In this document: one piece after another, positions 9,818-20,978 of the stretch
How positions within the stretch are numbered: the stretch's first letter is position 1
Layout of the letters: each line of letters begins with the position of its first letter
Source of the DNA: Chiua virens
Taxonomy: Eukaryota; Basidiomycota; Agaricomycetes; Boletales; Boletaceae
Assembly: GCA_019787685.1 (NCBI GenBank)
Contig: JAHNUO010000021.1
Location: 62,001 to 126,000 of the forward strand
Direction of reading: 5' to 3'
DNA: 64,000 nt
Position numbers and translations under genes: made by a program
Notes under the pieces: model-generated
What the model was told of the DNA's origin: nothing
Databases searched by the model: none
What the model saw: the letters and a program-made list of their open reading frames with translations, nothing else

Positions 9818-12800
9818 TCAGCGCGTCTGAAAATGCGTAGTTGGAAAATGTGAGAAGTCATGATGTTGCGAGTCGTTCACGCTCCTCCAGACCGGATGCG
9901 CGGCAAGAAACCTCTTCCATCCGAGAAACTTGTCATCGTCGAGTTTCAGCATTGGATTGCACACACCCAACAACTCTGGTGGTATTCCACTTTCCTTGCA
10001 GACCGCCATGGTTTGCACGAAGTACTTGCTTGAACCTGCTTTTCGATCTAGGAGTATCTCTGCTTCTCCAAGCGCTCTCGTACAGAACGCCTTGGTTCTG
10101 ATTTCGCCGCAGACATCACATTGTGCGACAACATCGGTGAGGAATTGGCGAGCTGCCACGTAATTTCCTGCATACAGTTCATTCCGACCTTGCACATAGA
10201 GAACCTGCAAAAACTTGGTGGAGGATGCGGTGGCCACTACCCCAAGAGTGTCGATACAACGTCGCGACAGAGATCGGGAGCGATCATGATGCCCCTGGTC
10301 GGAAGCGATTGCTGCCGTGCATATCAGAATGTTCACCGATAGCCGGAAGCTTCCGTTAACTGATTTGTGCGCTTGATTGAGCAGGTTCACGGCTACGTCA
10401 AACCTGCGTTGCAGGAATGCAGCTTCTGCCGCAGTTTCCAGAAATCTCCAGCGGTTCCATACGTCGGATGACGACATGCAATCAAAACGGAGAGGTTCTA
10501 TAAGCTCCTGTATTTCTTCTGGTGGGGTATACCCATGGTGCATTCTTGCTTGCCAGTGGCGTATACGTGATTGGAGACCACGAGAACTGCCGTCCTTTGA
10601 GCGCCAAAAGAGCATGCTGGCACTTTCGGACGATAAGTGCATCCTCGACACGTCAAATGTATAGTAAATCTTGGCCTTTCTCTCCTCGTCGACGTGTTTC
10701 CAGAAGGAGGAGCGGATGAAATCATCCAGAAGTTGTCGGGCCTGTAAGAAGTGCCCACGGGTAATATAGGATACAGCCGTGGTGGATGCACAACGCGCAG
10801 CCTTCGTGTAGTTCCCGACAGCAACAAACAAGCTCTGTGCAGCTGAAGATGCTGTTGAAGCAAATGAATAATTCGAGAGTTCGAAATAAAGCTCCCCGAG
10901 GGCATCCAAACACCATGCTTTTGATTCTCTCTCTGTATCGGTTTCTTCGGGCAGCGAGGTAATGGTGCGTGCAAGCAACGTAGGGCGAGGTCTATGATAC
11001 CGAAGACCACGAAGAAATTGGCAGCAGGCAGGCATGATGTCTCGAATATTGGTCTGAGAATGTGCGATGTCGAAAGCAATCAGGAATTCGATATTGAGAT
11101 GATCGGAGACGAGGAGGTCCGCCGGGGAATCTTTGTCTTCGGATATCGCATTGAGGAATTCATAGTACATCCGACGAGCCTCTTCCAGAAGTCTCAGGCC
11201 ACCGGTCGAGAATGAATCGAGAACAAATAGTCGGATTGGGGCGAGCATTGTTAGGAACGGGCCGCAGGGATAAATAAGCGAGACCCTGGAGAACGTATCC
11301 ATGACAGATGATGTATGAGGGACTGATGGGAATAGGCGGGTGAGGTAGTCCTGAGTAACTTGAGTCCCTTGGGGGAAAAAGGCGACAACCCAAAGGACGT
11401 GCAAAGCGCCGTTGCCGAGCGCCATGACAGATGGCGATTCCAAAGACAACCTGACTGTGAATCCGAGATTGTCCTTGCCATCTCCCGTCTGCAGTATCTC
11501 ACCGCGCTGTGACTCCCACCTCTCCAACAATACGTTTCCCGACCATCGATTCTCTTTCGCTGCGTGTGCCAAAATGGAAATCGACAGGGGGTGGAAATCG
11601 ACTGCGGCTAGCAACCTGTCGATTTCATTATCGTTGATTTCCCCGGGGTAAATCTTCCTGAAAGACTGCCTCGCGGGCTCTCTCGCGAGCGGCGGGACAT
11701 CAAATTGGGTCCAGTCGACCCTCCGGGCGCTGGAATTCGTCCGTGACGTCAGGATGACTGTGACTTCACAAGTATTGGCGATGTGGGCAATAAAGTCTGA
11801 TATCCGTGTGGCTGCGACCCGATCCACCGCGTCCTCGAAGGTATCCGCATTATCAAGGACGAGGAGAACGGGAGACAAGGCAAAGTTCGTTTTGATCTGA
11901 CGCTCGCCCTCGGCACCTGACATCGGAAGACCCAGAATGCTCGCAATGCGGTCCACGAACAAGTCAAAGCTTATCGTCTTTGGATCCATACCCGCGTAGG
12001 TCACAAAGAACCGACGCCTGTAGTGTTTCATGATATCTTCCTCGTTTATCACCATCATCGCTAATGTGCTCTTCCCGATACCACCTGGACCGATCAGAGC
12101 GACGTCCTCGTCCCGAAGTAGAGCAGCCTTGACATCACTAAGCAGTTTTTCCCGACCGAAAAAATGGCTGGAGGTGGCGGGGGAGGATCTGGGATCAAAC
12201 TGAAAATTCATTAGTGTCCGATCTGGAGGTACCACCAGTCATCCTTACTTTGGCACGTCGGGTTGCTGCAACAGTTCATATATCTGTTCCAGGGAAATAA
12301 CAGGGACGATGTTTAACTTTGCCTGTTGATTGTCAGCGGTAGTTCCAAATACATGTTCTGGACCATCAACGCACGCTAAATAATGTGGAGATGTTGTCGA
12401 GTTCAGCAGCCCATAAACTGATCTCTTCTACGTCGAGACTGGCATGAAGCAGTCTCTTTATGAGACCACGGTTCAATGCCTCCACCTTGACGCTCGATTT
12501 CAGGCCATCAATTGAACTGTTTCGGTGAACTAAGCTGGACAGCAATGGGGTGGACAAAGATACGTACGACTGGAGCGCACTGAATGCATTCCAATATGGT
12601 CCACTCATCCGACCCATTGAAGCCCCTTTTACAGCGAGTGCCAATGCCGCGCAAATAGCTCTACAATTGCGAATAGGAGTGCTCAGCCTATCATTGTTTT
12701 TAGTATGCTTCTGTGGCAAGAGTCAATCACTTTTATTTCGGGAGGAAGGGAAGGGGGAACAAGACAGACCTGCAAGAGCGAGAGCATGGTCGCAATATCT

Positions 12801-13074
12801 GTCAGAATTGTATTTGCCACGCTGTCATGGAGCAAGTTCGCAATCTCTTGAATGATATGAATTGTATCTTGCAGCGAATTCTCTACTGCTTTTCGTTGAT
12901 GAAGTTGTTCTGGATTGATGGCTACTGTTTTGTGAATCTTCTATTAGTCGGGAAAGCGACTCGGATGAGTGAGATTGGTGGAGCACCATTTAGGTTGAAT
13001 TGGTTTCGACCAACGTCATTGAAATCACGGTGGATGTCTGCGGTTGCGTTGGTGCCACTTTGGTTGACCGGCAT
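9818..13074 (-). CDS. NLR-like STAND P-loop ATPase with C-terminal TPR-like repeats
   Basis: A fungal NLR-type signalling ATPase, a class proposed to act in non-self recognition and cell death. Exons 12987-13074, 12770-12924, 12375-12710, 12249-12322 and 9818-12188 join in frame to 1007 residues; introns are 50-62 nt with clear branch sites. Residues 1-30 hold NDVGRNQFNLN, a short Gly/Asn motif that often precedes fungal NACHT/NB-ARC proteins. A helical N-terminal domain follows (about 30-215). The nucleotide-binding domain shows Walker A GPGGIGKST (251-259), a FFVTYAGMDP strand, Walker B VLLVLDNAD (325-333) and sensor TVILTSR (361-367), with a winged-helix region after it. From about 640 to 960 come TPR-like helical pairs (LGELYFELSNYSFA, AAFLQRRFDVAVNLL, GRNELYAGNYVAARQFL). 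The exact start is the least certain point. No damage seen. Confidence 0.85.
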
Positions 13075-14570
13075 TATCACTCAGTTCAAAGCAGTACCTG
13101 TCCAGGAAGCTTCGGCACAATATCAGATGGCTTTCAAGCGTCTCTCACCGCTGCTTGACGAGATGGACGGAGCCGTACAAAGTGAGAACACGGACGATGG
13201 GGAAGAGCAACTGGGGGAAATAAGGTGAAGGGAGCAACAATGAGGACGATGAATGAAAGCATTAATGAACCTTTACCGTGGCGCATCGAACCACATACTC
13301 AGACCCTTCATGTCCCATAGCCAAATGGTTATGGATCGGCATCTAACGCATATCCGACTGGTATGGACAATTGCTAAAAGAGTCCAAAAATAGTGAAATG
13401 AGAAGGTAAATGAGTAAACCATCTATCCCACGGACTACCGCCTCGGCGATTGCTCCTGACGGTCATGCACGATCGTCGATCATCTATGCCCAGAGGCTGG
13501 TAACCTCGTGTATAGGTGAACACAGGGCCACAATAGTGAGGATAACGACAACAGACTCATGTCTTGTGGATGGCTCGGAGGAGTGGGATACATTCAGAAA
13601 GGTCTGGTGCTCGCTGTGAGGAGTAGGGAAACCAAGACAGGTCCTGGGTTCAGTCCTAGGTTCAGCAGATCGGCCCTGACAGGGTGAAAACCACTGGTAA
13701 TGCAAGATCCACATATCGTCACAGAAAATGCGTACGAATTCCACGCTCTATGTGGATGTACTTGTGGGAACTCGTCCGAAACGCCACATCTTCTCTCGTT
13801 GTGGAGGGTGATAAATTGAAACCACCACGCCCGTTGAGCGAGGTCATCATCCAAGCTGTACGATCGCATGAGAATGAGGTCCAACCAAGGAACAAGGAAG
13901 AGATTATGAAATGATTTTTTCAATCGGTATCAACGCCCGGGACACGAGGTACAACGAAGGTGGAAAGACTTACTCCAATAAGGAAGTCACCGTTTACACA
14001 TTGGATAACCGTGCGATCTGATCACAGTGGTTGAAGGTGCTTCTGGACTTCTTCCGCCAAGCTGTATGTACATGCCACCGTTTGCCACGTCCATGCTTGT
14101 GGCGTACACGTGGTTACGGCTCACGCCGATTGCACAAAAAGCGCTGGTCGACGGCCCTTCGGACAATGAGTATTACATCCTATTTTCGGCCCTGCTCGTT
14201 GATGTGATGCCCGGACGCGATGGAGGTGTTGATCCAGAGACCGTGAGAATTTAGAACAGTGAAGGCTTCGACAAACCATGACAAGCATCCAGGCACCAAG
14301 CCTTTGAGTCGTTGTGTCACCGAGGGATTCAGAGCGTATGACGTCGAACACAATATTCAGTGTTCAATACTTGTCATATTCGTGCTGTAAGGAACGTGCG
14401 CGTTCACGGCGGGTTACCGTTGAGTCGGCGTTGACACGGTCAGATCTTTGCATCGAACTCCATGTGAACCCGGCTTACCTAAACTCAGCAAAACGTGCCG
14501 TGCCATAGCTTTTGGCAGAGCCCAATGCGCGAACACCATCATCATATAAGCCATTGTCCCAGAACCTACG
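13075..14570. other. Stretch with no supported gene
   Basis: Several short frames on both strands (for example 13594-13923 minus, 14027-14254 plus) show no motif, compositional bias or consistent splice sites. The left end probably contains the NLR promoter. The plus frame over 12713-13228 is the antisense shadow of NLR exons. Confidence 0.45.
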
Positions 14571-14820
14571 CAATCACAAACACACTCTTGATCGCGCGCT
14601 GTTCCGGTTCCTATTCCCAACATTGAAGGATCCTATATCGATCCCGGCTGGTATGGCAAGGTTGTCCTCGAGTCGGAAGGAACGCACGAAGGTCTGGCAG
14701 GTCTTCAGGCGTGCTGCGGACCTGGCGTCTTCCCCCCTAGAACGGAGTCACTGGCCACCAAGATTTGGAACGAGAAGGAGAAAGACAACAGACGGGTGTG
14801 GCAGATCTTATGAGAAAAGA
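14571..14820 (+). pseudogene. Duplicated 3'-exon fragment of the conserved gene at 18.5-21 kb
   Basis: This 250-bp segment aligns base for base with 20,655-20,865 (211 bp), apart from 39 bp (14681-14719) present only here. The shared coding frame reads PTQSQTHS, then VPIPNIEG, DPGWYGKVVLESEG and NEKEKDNRRVWQIL. The extra 39 bp encode THEGLAGLQACCG in frame. Two codons that are CGA (Arg) in the other copy are TGA stops here: one early in the fragment, and 14811-14813 opposite 20856-20858. The upstream and downstream exons are missing, so this is a dead partial duplicate in direct orientation. The 39 bp are probably ancestral and lost from the other copy, since they fit the frame; a family alignment would decide. 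Confidence 0.7.
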
Positions 14821-14829
14821 GGAATTAAT

Positions 14830-16345
14830 GAGAACGCAGGAAAACATGGTTTGTGAGCCCCTTGTGAACGGCCCTCAGTGTACCCACTGGCAGTTACCTT
14901 CTTCATACGATGCTCACAATTCCAGATAGAAAGACCAGATAGAAAAGCAAGGCGTGAAATTACATAGGGCATCTGAGACACGACCACGGTGTTATTGAGT
15001 GACCAAATCACGAAAATGTTCTTGTACATGTCTCTCAAGATCCTACACGACGTCATAAAGAAGACTTTCGTACACGATCGTTGAACAGAACGCACCTCTT
15101 TGGCATCAAAGACGAATTGGCACTGGTCCCCCCACTGCGGACGCCACATGCGCGGAAATAATGTCGGTTCGTCAAAGCTAGGGTCCGAGAAGTGAGGCGT
15201 CGGATCTGGCATAGTTTCCAAATTGCTTTGATCGGCACTGTCGGTATCCTCGAGAATCAGTGGAACGGGCGCGGGTTGCGAGGTCCCCTGGCCGCCACTG
15301 CCAGCCATCTTCACAAGTTTTGAGAGCTTGGACCTAAGAGATTTCCTCTCGCTCTGGAGCAAGAGGATCATGTGGCACAAATCTTTTCGTTGGACAACGC
15401 TGCGTTGTTGCGCCCGGGCGAGTTTCCATGTCTCAGCTTCGAGGGATTTGCTTTCCGCCGTTACATGGCCGCAAAGATTCCCGAGCTCAAGAACTTGCGT
15501 AGCTCTTGTACGAAGTTCGTCATTCACCCGTGTGTCCTTTCCTTGAGGAGCTCCGCCAACCCTTTCCATCGGGCCACGTAAGTGTGAAAACCCTTTTGAT
15601 ATCAGTGAGCACCATTGATCCAAATCGCTGAGTTGAAGAAAGGAGATACCTCGTAGAATGCCTTGATTGTTGCGACACCTTCATATGCCTGTCCCTCAGC
15701 TGCTTTCACCCTCATCTCCAGCTCTAGGTTCTCATCCCGCACGGAATTGACGAGCGCGGGTGCTTGTGCATATTGTTCGCGGAAGAAGTCTGTCTTCCTG
15801 AGCAGAAGCCGCGGTAGACCTCTGTGACTCCACGGATGCACGGGCTTCCTCGATAGAACGTAACAAGGATTCTTGTTTTTCCTTGACCCACGAAGTCTTC
15901 TTGGCCTCCTACCACTTCACCCGGTCCTTGTCCAGTTCCCCGCAGACTTTGGCTGGCGCAGCCAACTCTTCTGGTCGTTGTGTCATGGCATTCAGCAGAG
16001 GATCGCGTTTCTTCGTCCAGGCGACACGCTCGGCCTCCAATCCCGATAACTGGATACGAACTTCTTCAGTTCGTGCAGCTGCGTCCCATAACTCGGTGAC
16101 ACGCACCAGGAGAAATTCGTCCTTTCCTCGGACGTCGCCTTGTGCTGCGTCTACCACGCCGAGGAATCATTCTCCCACTTGCAACGCTCCTCGGGCCATC
16201 GAGCGTGCTCCACTTTTCAGGCAGTGAGAACGGGGCCTGTCAGCTCCGAGGACTGTCGGACGACGAGCTTGACCTTCAAGCCCTGCAACCTTTTGCGCTC
16301 CTCAGACAGCTCGCATTCAAGCGCTGTTGAATCTCCTCGGACTTG
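14830..16345 (-). pseudogene. Broken coiled-coil protein locus
   Basis: On the minus strand, coding-like segments alternate between frames. They run from about 16,345 (ALECELSEERKRLQGLK), through 16157-15909 (FLLVRVTELWDAAARTEE, then LEAERVAW) and on to KKTSWVKEKQESLL, where an in-frame TAG intervenes. Next come FFREQYAQAPALVNSV and ENLELEMRVKAAEGQAYEGV (15,841-15,650), then a 271-residue frame (15623-14808) with MILLLQSERKSLRSKLSKLV and an acidic/Pro tail. The composition (Glu, Arg, Lys, Leu heptads) points to a long coiled-coil protein. At least one stop and one or more frameshifts are not explained by introns, so I treat it as decayed. Family not recognised. The 3' end abuts the duplicated fragment at 14.6-14.8 kb. 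Confidence 0.45.
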
Positions 16346-16849
16346 ACGTTCAGCAAGGAAAGGACTTCGCTAAGCCATCTCTTCGGCGAGTCGGTCTAAT
16401 CAAGGATAGTGGTGTGAGCTTGTATCCGAATATCGTAATGGACAACGCACCAAGATCTCCGGGACTGGGCGGCAATGAGAGTTGGCTAGTTGATTAGATG
16501 GCGATGAAGCCATGGCTGTTTCTTCGTGGCATGGTTCTTGGCTGATTTGAACAATAACGCTGGCTTGTTGAAGTCTGGAAGGACGTTCGGGATGCTCAAC
16601 GTCCATGATTTCTCTGCTGTGGAGGGAGTGCTAAATCACTTGTCAGTTACGCTGAACACTAGCTTTATGAGACACAAATCGGGCACTTGCACAACATTCC
16701 CCTTGCCCACGACGCCAGTACGGGAGGTGGTAGGTAGACGATCTTCTTGACGAAGCCGTATATGTAAGCGGTTCCTCTCTGCCTGGCTCATTCGCCTCGC
16801 CTCACTGTACTCCAGGAAGCGTACTGTTCATCCCATCGGATTTGTGATA
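16346..16849. other. No supported gene
   Basis: Short frames on both strands with no motif. Confidence 0.4.
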
Positions 16850-17948
16850 GGTATCATTTGAGTGGCATTCCGTGCACACGTAACCTGTGTAACATGGAAG
16901 GGAACACCATTGGTAGCGTCAGTGCTCGTGACCTGACCACAGAAGAGTGTAGTCCTCTCGTGCATTGAAAGCGATTCGTGCATCGTGGTGGACGAGTACG
17001 ATTCAGGACTTGAAGGAGAGAGCGCAGGGCCGGAGAAAGAGAATGACAGTAGAGAAGCCACCTATGCTTCAAAGAGGGTATGACGTTCGTATCAATGTCT
17101 ACGCCTTGCTCAGGGCTCGCGAGACGACGATTCAGGTAGTCGAGTATCAACTTGTCGTCACTGCTCTCCCCCATCTCTGTTTCCAGAGTGTCGAACACGG
17201 CATGAAACCTTTTCTTGCCCACATGGGTGGTCATCAAAACCTATTCAAAAATCAGAAAATCGATCAATTCAAGCACATAGGCGACACACTCTTCGCTCAG
17301 CCTCCATCCTCGAACTAAATTTAGTAGCGGTGATGCTTCTCCAACGTCTGGTGTCTCCACACGGCAATAACTTTCGGAGGGGCTATCAAGATCGCTGGAC
17401 GTCCAAATATAATAGAGAATCCATTGGCGCCAATAGCTCCGCTGTCTACCAAGGACAATGGCATCCCTGAACGGGGACAGGTGAGAGAAACGAAAAGAGG
17501 GGCATGCCGGGCGTCGCAAGGGAACGAGGACCTATCGAAAGAGTTGTCGTATTGACAAAAATACCAAGATTCGACTGCCAACGTTGAGGAGTGACAATTG
17601 ACGACAGTGATCTTGAGAGCGATGATACGAGTACGCGGGTCCGTGATGCCGAGAGCGGCGAAGTCAATCGCGTACGACTGCTGGTAGGGGAGGTTTCAAC
17701 AAACGAAGGGTGTTCGTCGTCTTCATTCTATTGCAAGTGGAGAATAACTGATTTCATGGTGCACTGAGCAAAAAGGGGGACGACAAGACTAGATACAGTA
17801 ACGTACCGTCATTTGCTTCTCCTTCGCTTCGAACCACTGAACCACGTTGTTCGGCGTTGTACTGACGTTGTGAGACTTGGCGATCAAACGGAATCGCAAG
17901 CTCCCAACTAAGAGAGGTTGTCACTTCTTCGAAATAAAGATCAGCCAT
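16850..17948 (-). CDS. Unidentified multi-exon gene, possibly damaged
   Basis: Start ATG 17948-17946. Exon 1 17807-17948 begins MADLYFEEVTTSLSWEL and is followed by an 86-nt intron (17721-17806, donor GTACGT). Exon 2 starts at 17720 in the compatible phase with a Ser/Thr-rich linker (DDEHPSFVETSP, then RTRVLVSSLSRSLSS). Further coding-like segments are 17519-17241 (YYIWTSSDLDSPSESY, RGWRLSEECVAYVLELIDFL) and 17237-17090 (VFDTLETEMGESSDDKL, LDYLNRRLASPEQGVD). The later splice sites are not certain, and the 3' part below 17,090 may be out of frame. No known domain is recognised. Acidic and Ser-rich sequence suggests a soluble, partly disordered protein. It is divergent from the decayed plus-strand gene beginning near 18.5 kb. 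Confidence 0.4.
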
Positions 17949-18488
17949 GCTTCCAGAAGAACGAAAACAACATGCTCACTAGTCGAGAATACCGTCAATC
18001 GTCACACTGACCGCTCTCCCGCCTTCGTCCGTGCCACCAATCTACTCCTGCACTGACGAGGATGCGCGAAGAAAGAGCGACGGCACGAATACTATTGAAG
18101 TGACCGGTGAGTTGTTGAACGCGACCAAGCCTTACGCTTATGTAATCGGTAGCCGTACTCCAACAAGGAGTGCACGTTTTGAGTACCCGCCGATCATACG
18201 GACACGATCTACTCACACTGTGCCACAGAAACCCGGATCGAATTCCAGTCTTTCTTCGAGTAACCACGATACTCGGAGGACCAACGGTTCGTACAGCACA
18301 TCTACTTCTGCCAGCTCAATCTCACCGGTCAACCAGGCGAGTTTGACCATGTCCTCTATCAGGTAATTTCACGACCTCTAACGCCGGCTCTCGAGCATAT
18401 CGTCCTCCCACCAGCTATTCTGAGCGCGTCCGAACCCTTGCACCACAGTGTTCTCTCTCCCCTTGGCGTCCACGTCAGCACACATTGA
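17949..18488. other. Divergent intergenic region, possible 5' exon on plus strand
   Basis: A plus-strand Ser/Thr/Arg-rich frame (18031-18366, with SSLSSSNHDTRRTNGSYST) could be a 5' exon of the following gene, but no splice connection is convincing. Confidence 0.3.
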
Positions 18489-20978
18489 CACGCACCCGAC
18501 CCCCAATGCTGTACGATATGCTTCGCTCAGGAAACCGCTCCTTTGCGCAGGGGTCCCCTCATTTTTGCTGCCGCAGCTGTGCCACAACCCGCTGCTAAGG
18601 GTCCTCTGGCTTCACCACCCACGAGGCCCACGAACATGCAGAATATCTATCCTTCGCCGCCTGTCGAATATGCATCTCTCCAGCCCTCCTCTCCCCCGTG
18701 TTGCAGTGGCCCTGCCTCCTCTGCGCCACGAGGGTCATTTCCTTCTGACCTGCATTCCCGGGGCACTGTAACCATCAGCCCGACGTTCTATTCCTTTGAG
18801 CTTCCGCCTTTGACTCGCAAGACGAGCAAGAACAATTTGCCCGCAGAGCATTCGCCAACCGTTGGACTCAGGGTCGATCCTGGATCTGAACATGCCCGAC
18901 GCGTCTTGACAAAGGCACGCCCCACCACCCCTCAGAAACCGGTCGTGCCATCTTCCCAGAAGGCCATTCCCGAGCCGGGTGATCCTTTGTTCCTAGATGA
19001 TGACCCGTTCACGAAAACCGAAGGTGTGAGAATGCTGAGGCCCCAGGCGCGGCCATGTTCTAGAACCGGTTCAACTTCCTCTCCAAGTCTGCGTTTGAGC
19101 AAGGAAGATGGTTTTCATAGCGAGGATGGACACGCCAAGTCCCCAAGTATTCCGCTGCCGCCGGCTCCTGGAACACCTTTACTTTGGACGCACACGCTTC
19201 TTCCGCTCCCGAAAAGTCCCTACCACCCTGACGATTACAAGGTTGCTCGTCAGCAACGTCGGGGTCTGTGGTTGGAAAAGGCTCCGCCACCACTAGTTGC
19301 CGAGGTCGCAAAGCAACTATCCATAGAGCAGGAGAACGAGCAGGTGGAAGAACCCCCTCGAGAACTGGCACCTCCGCCAACATATTTCTCGATCATGACA
19401 TTCATGTCCAACACGAATCTTTTCCGACTCTTGCTGCCGTATTTGTCATACTCCGAGTGGCTGGCGCTCTACAGTGCGAACAAGGAGGCTCTGGAGTTGC
19501 TCCAGAGCAGGATTCTTCGTGAGTTTGTTCTCGAACGATACCTCAGTACAGTCGGGCATATGAATGGGCGGAGCCACTTGAGTTATCGTTGAAGGCAAGT
19601 TTGACTTGTAATTCGCGCGCTCACATATAATGACATACTCATTAGGACCTACACAACTACCTACGTGGGGTGGCCATGCCAGCACATCAACATGCTCGTC
19701 TTGCTGCCGCATACCTGCAACCTAAAGGAGCGAAGCGGGATGCTCCGGTGACGTCCGAAACACTGGATATACTTGCGCTGGCACTCACAACGCGGGCTTA
19801 CACCCGAGTAGTTCTTCGTCTTCGTGCTCAAGCCGAGTCCGAGGTCAGGTACATCAAGACACTGCGTTCGGCCGAATCAAATCAGGTTTCGAATCCTTCG
19901 CATCCAGGCACCCGTCAACCCAGCGTCTCCAGCTGAGCTCCGTCGCCCACTTCTTCCCATTCCCACTCTGGTAATTATTCACATAGAAAGAATGAACGGA
20001 ACCCAAGTTTCTCATCAGCGGTCTCCAAATTCAAATCGCCTCTCTATCGACCCGGGCGCGCTCCGGTATTGAGAGCGTTCGTGCCTTCCCCTGAGGGAGA
20101 TTGGTTATCTGATGCGGGTGTCGTGGAATGTCAGGCCGAATTGAAACGTTCCGGTGTTCTGAAACTTCTCTGAGTGGGAGATGTTGTGTGGGACGTTGCT
20201 GTCGGGGATGAAGGGAACCTCGGTCGGCTGATGTGGGACGGGAGCTATCTTGTGGTGCGTTTCATCATGAATTCATATTATCGAACAGCCTCAGACGTAT
20301 GAATGGCAGGATCTGGATTATAGATACTCCCATGTAGGTGAAGTGTCGCCATACTTCCACAGCTTGGCGTTCTCTCCATCGTACTTCCATTGAGTCATTC
20401 GCATCGGTGGTTCTGCGACGCACAATCCCCATTGCAATCCCATCGTCTACCTTGACGTAAGTCCATGGGGGCGCGAGATTGCGGCCAATTTGCAGTCGTT
20501 GCAGGATCGGGCTCGAACGGAAACGTGCGTATTGAATCAACAGGCGTTCAAAGCATGCTCACGCTCCTTCCATAGACCTCATGGGGCGTTGCACAATGTT
20601 GTTCGTTGGGTTCACCGGACCACGTTTACTATCCGCCCGCCCGTACCGCCCACACAATCGCAAACACACTCCCGACCGCGCGCTGTTCGGGTTCCTATTC
20701 CCAACGTTGAAGGATTCCATATTGATCCTGGCTGGTATGGCAAGGTTGTCCTCGAGTCGGAAGGACCTGGTGTCTTCCTGCCCAGAGCGGAGTCGCTCGC
20801 CACCAAGATTCGGAACGAGAAGGAGAAGGACAACAGACGGGCGTGGCGAATCTTACGAGAAAAGAGGTACGTATTTCGTGCTGGGGTTACATGTGACGCC
20901 GGAGCTGATGCGCGCGCAAACAGCCGTCCTGGGGAGATATGGCTCCGGGCTGTGCAAGTCAGCGAACGCATAATGTGA
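18489..20978 (+). pseudogene. Conserved-looking basidiomycete gene of unknown function, decayed
   Basis: A long Pro/Ser-rich first segment (18,489-19,594) ends in FRLLLPYLSYSEWLALYSAN and REFVLERYLSTVG, resembling an F-box-like or short helical domain. Frame then slips by 2 nt before EPLELSLK. A 51-nt intron (19595-19645) has a GC donor (GCAAGT). Exon 19646-19843 encodes DLHNYLRGVAMPAHQHARL. Later segments read SPLYRPGRAPVLRAFVPSPE, VGDVVWDVAVGDEGNLGRL, DLDYRYSHVGEVSPYFHSL, IRIGG, ALHNVVRWVHRTTFTI and DPGWYGKVVLESEG. After a GTACGT intron (20867 onwards) the last exon ends RPGEIWLRAVQVSERIM. In-frame TGA codons at 20171-20173 and 20391-20393 stand where Arg (CGA) would fit. The frameshift plus stops make a functional protein unlikely. 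Confidence 0.6.

Noticed and set aside
12713..13228. 171-codon plus-strand frame
   Set aside because: Lies opposite NLR exons that splice cleanly on minus; no motif of its own.
17995..18267. WD40-like minus-strand segment (LTGHFNSIRAVALSSRILVSAG)
   Set aside because: Only one possible repeat, with no GH-WD pairing and stops on both sides; probably chance.
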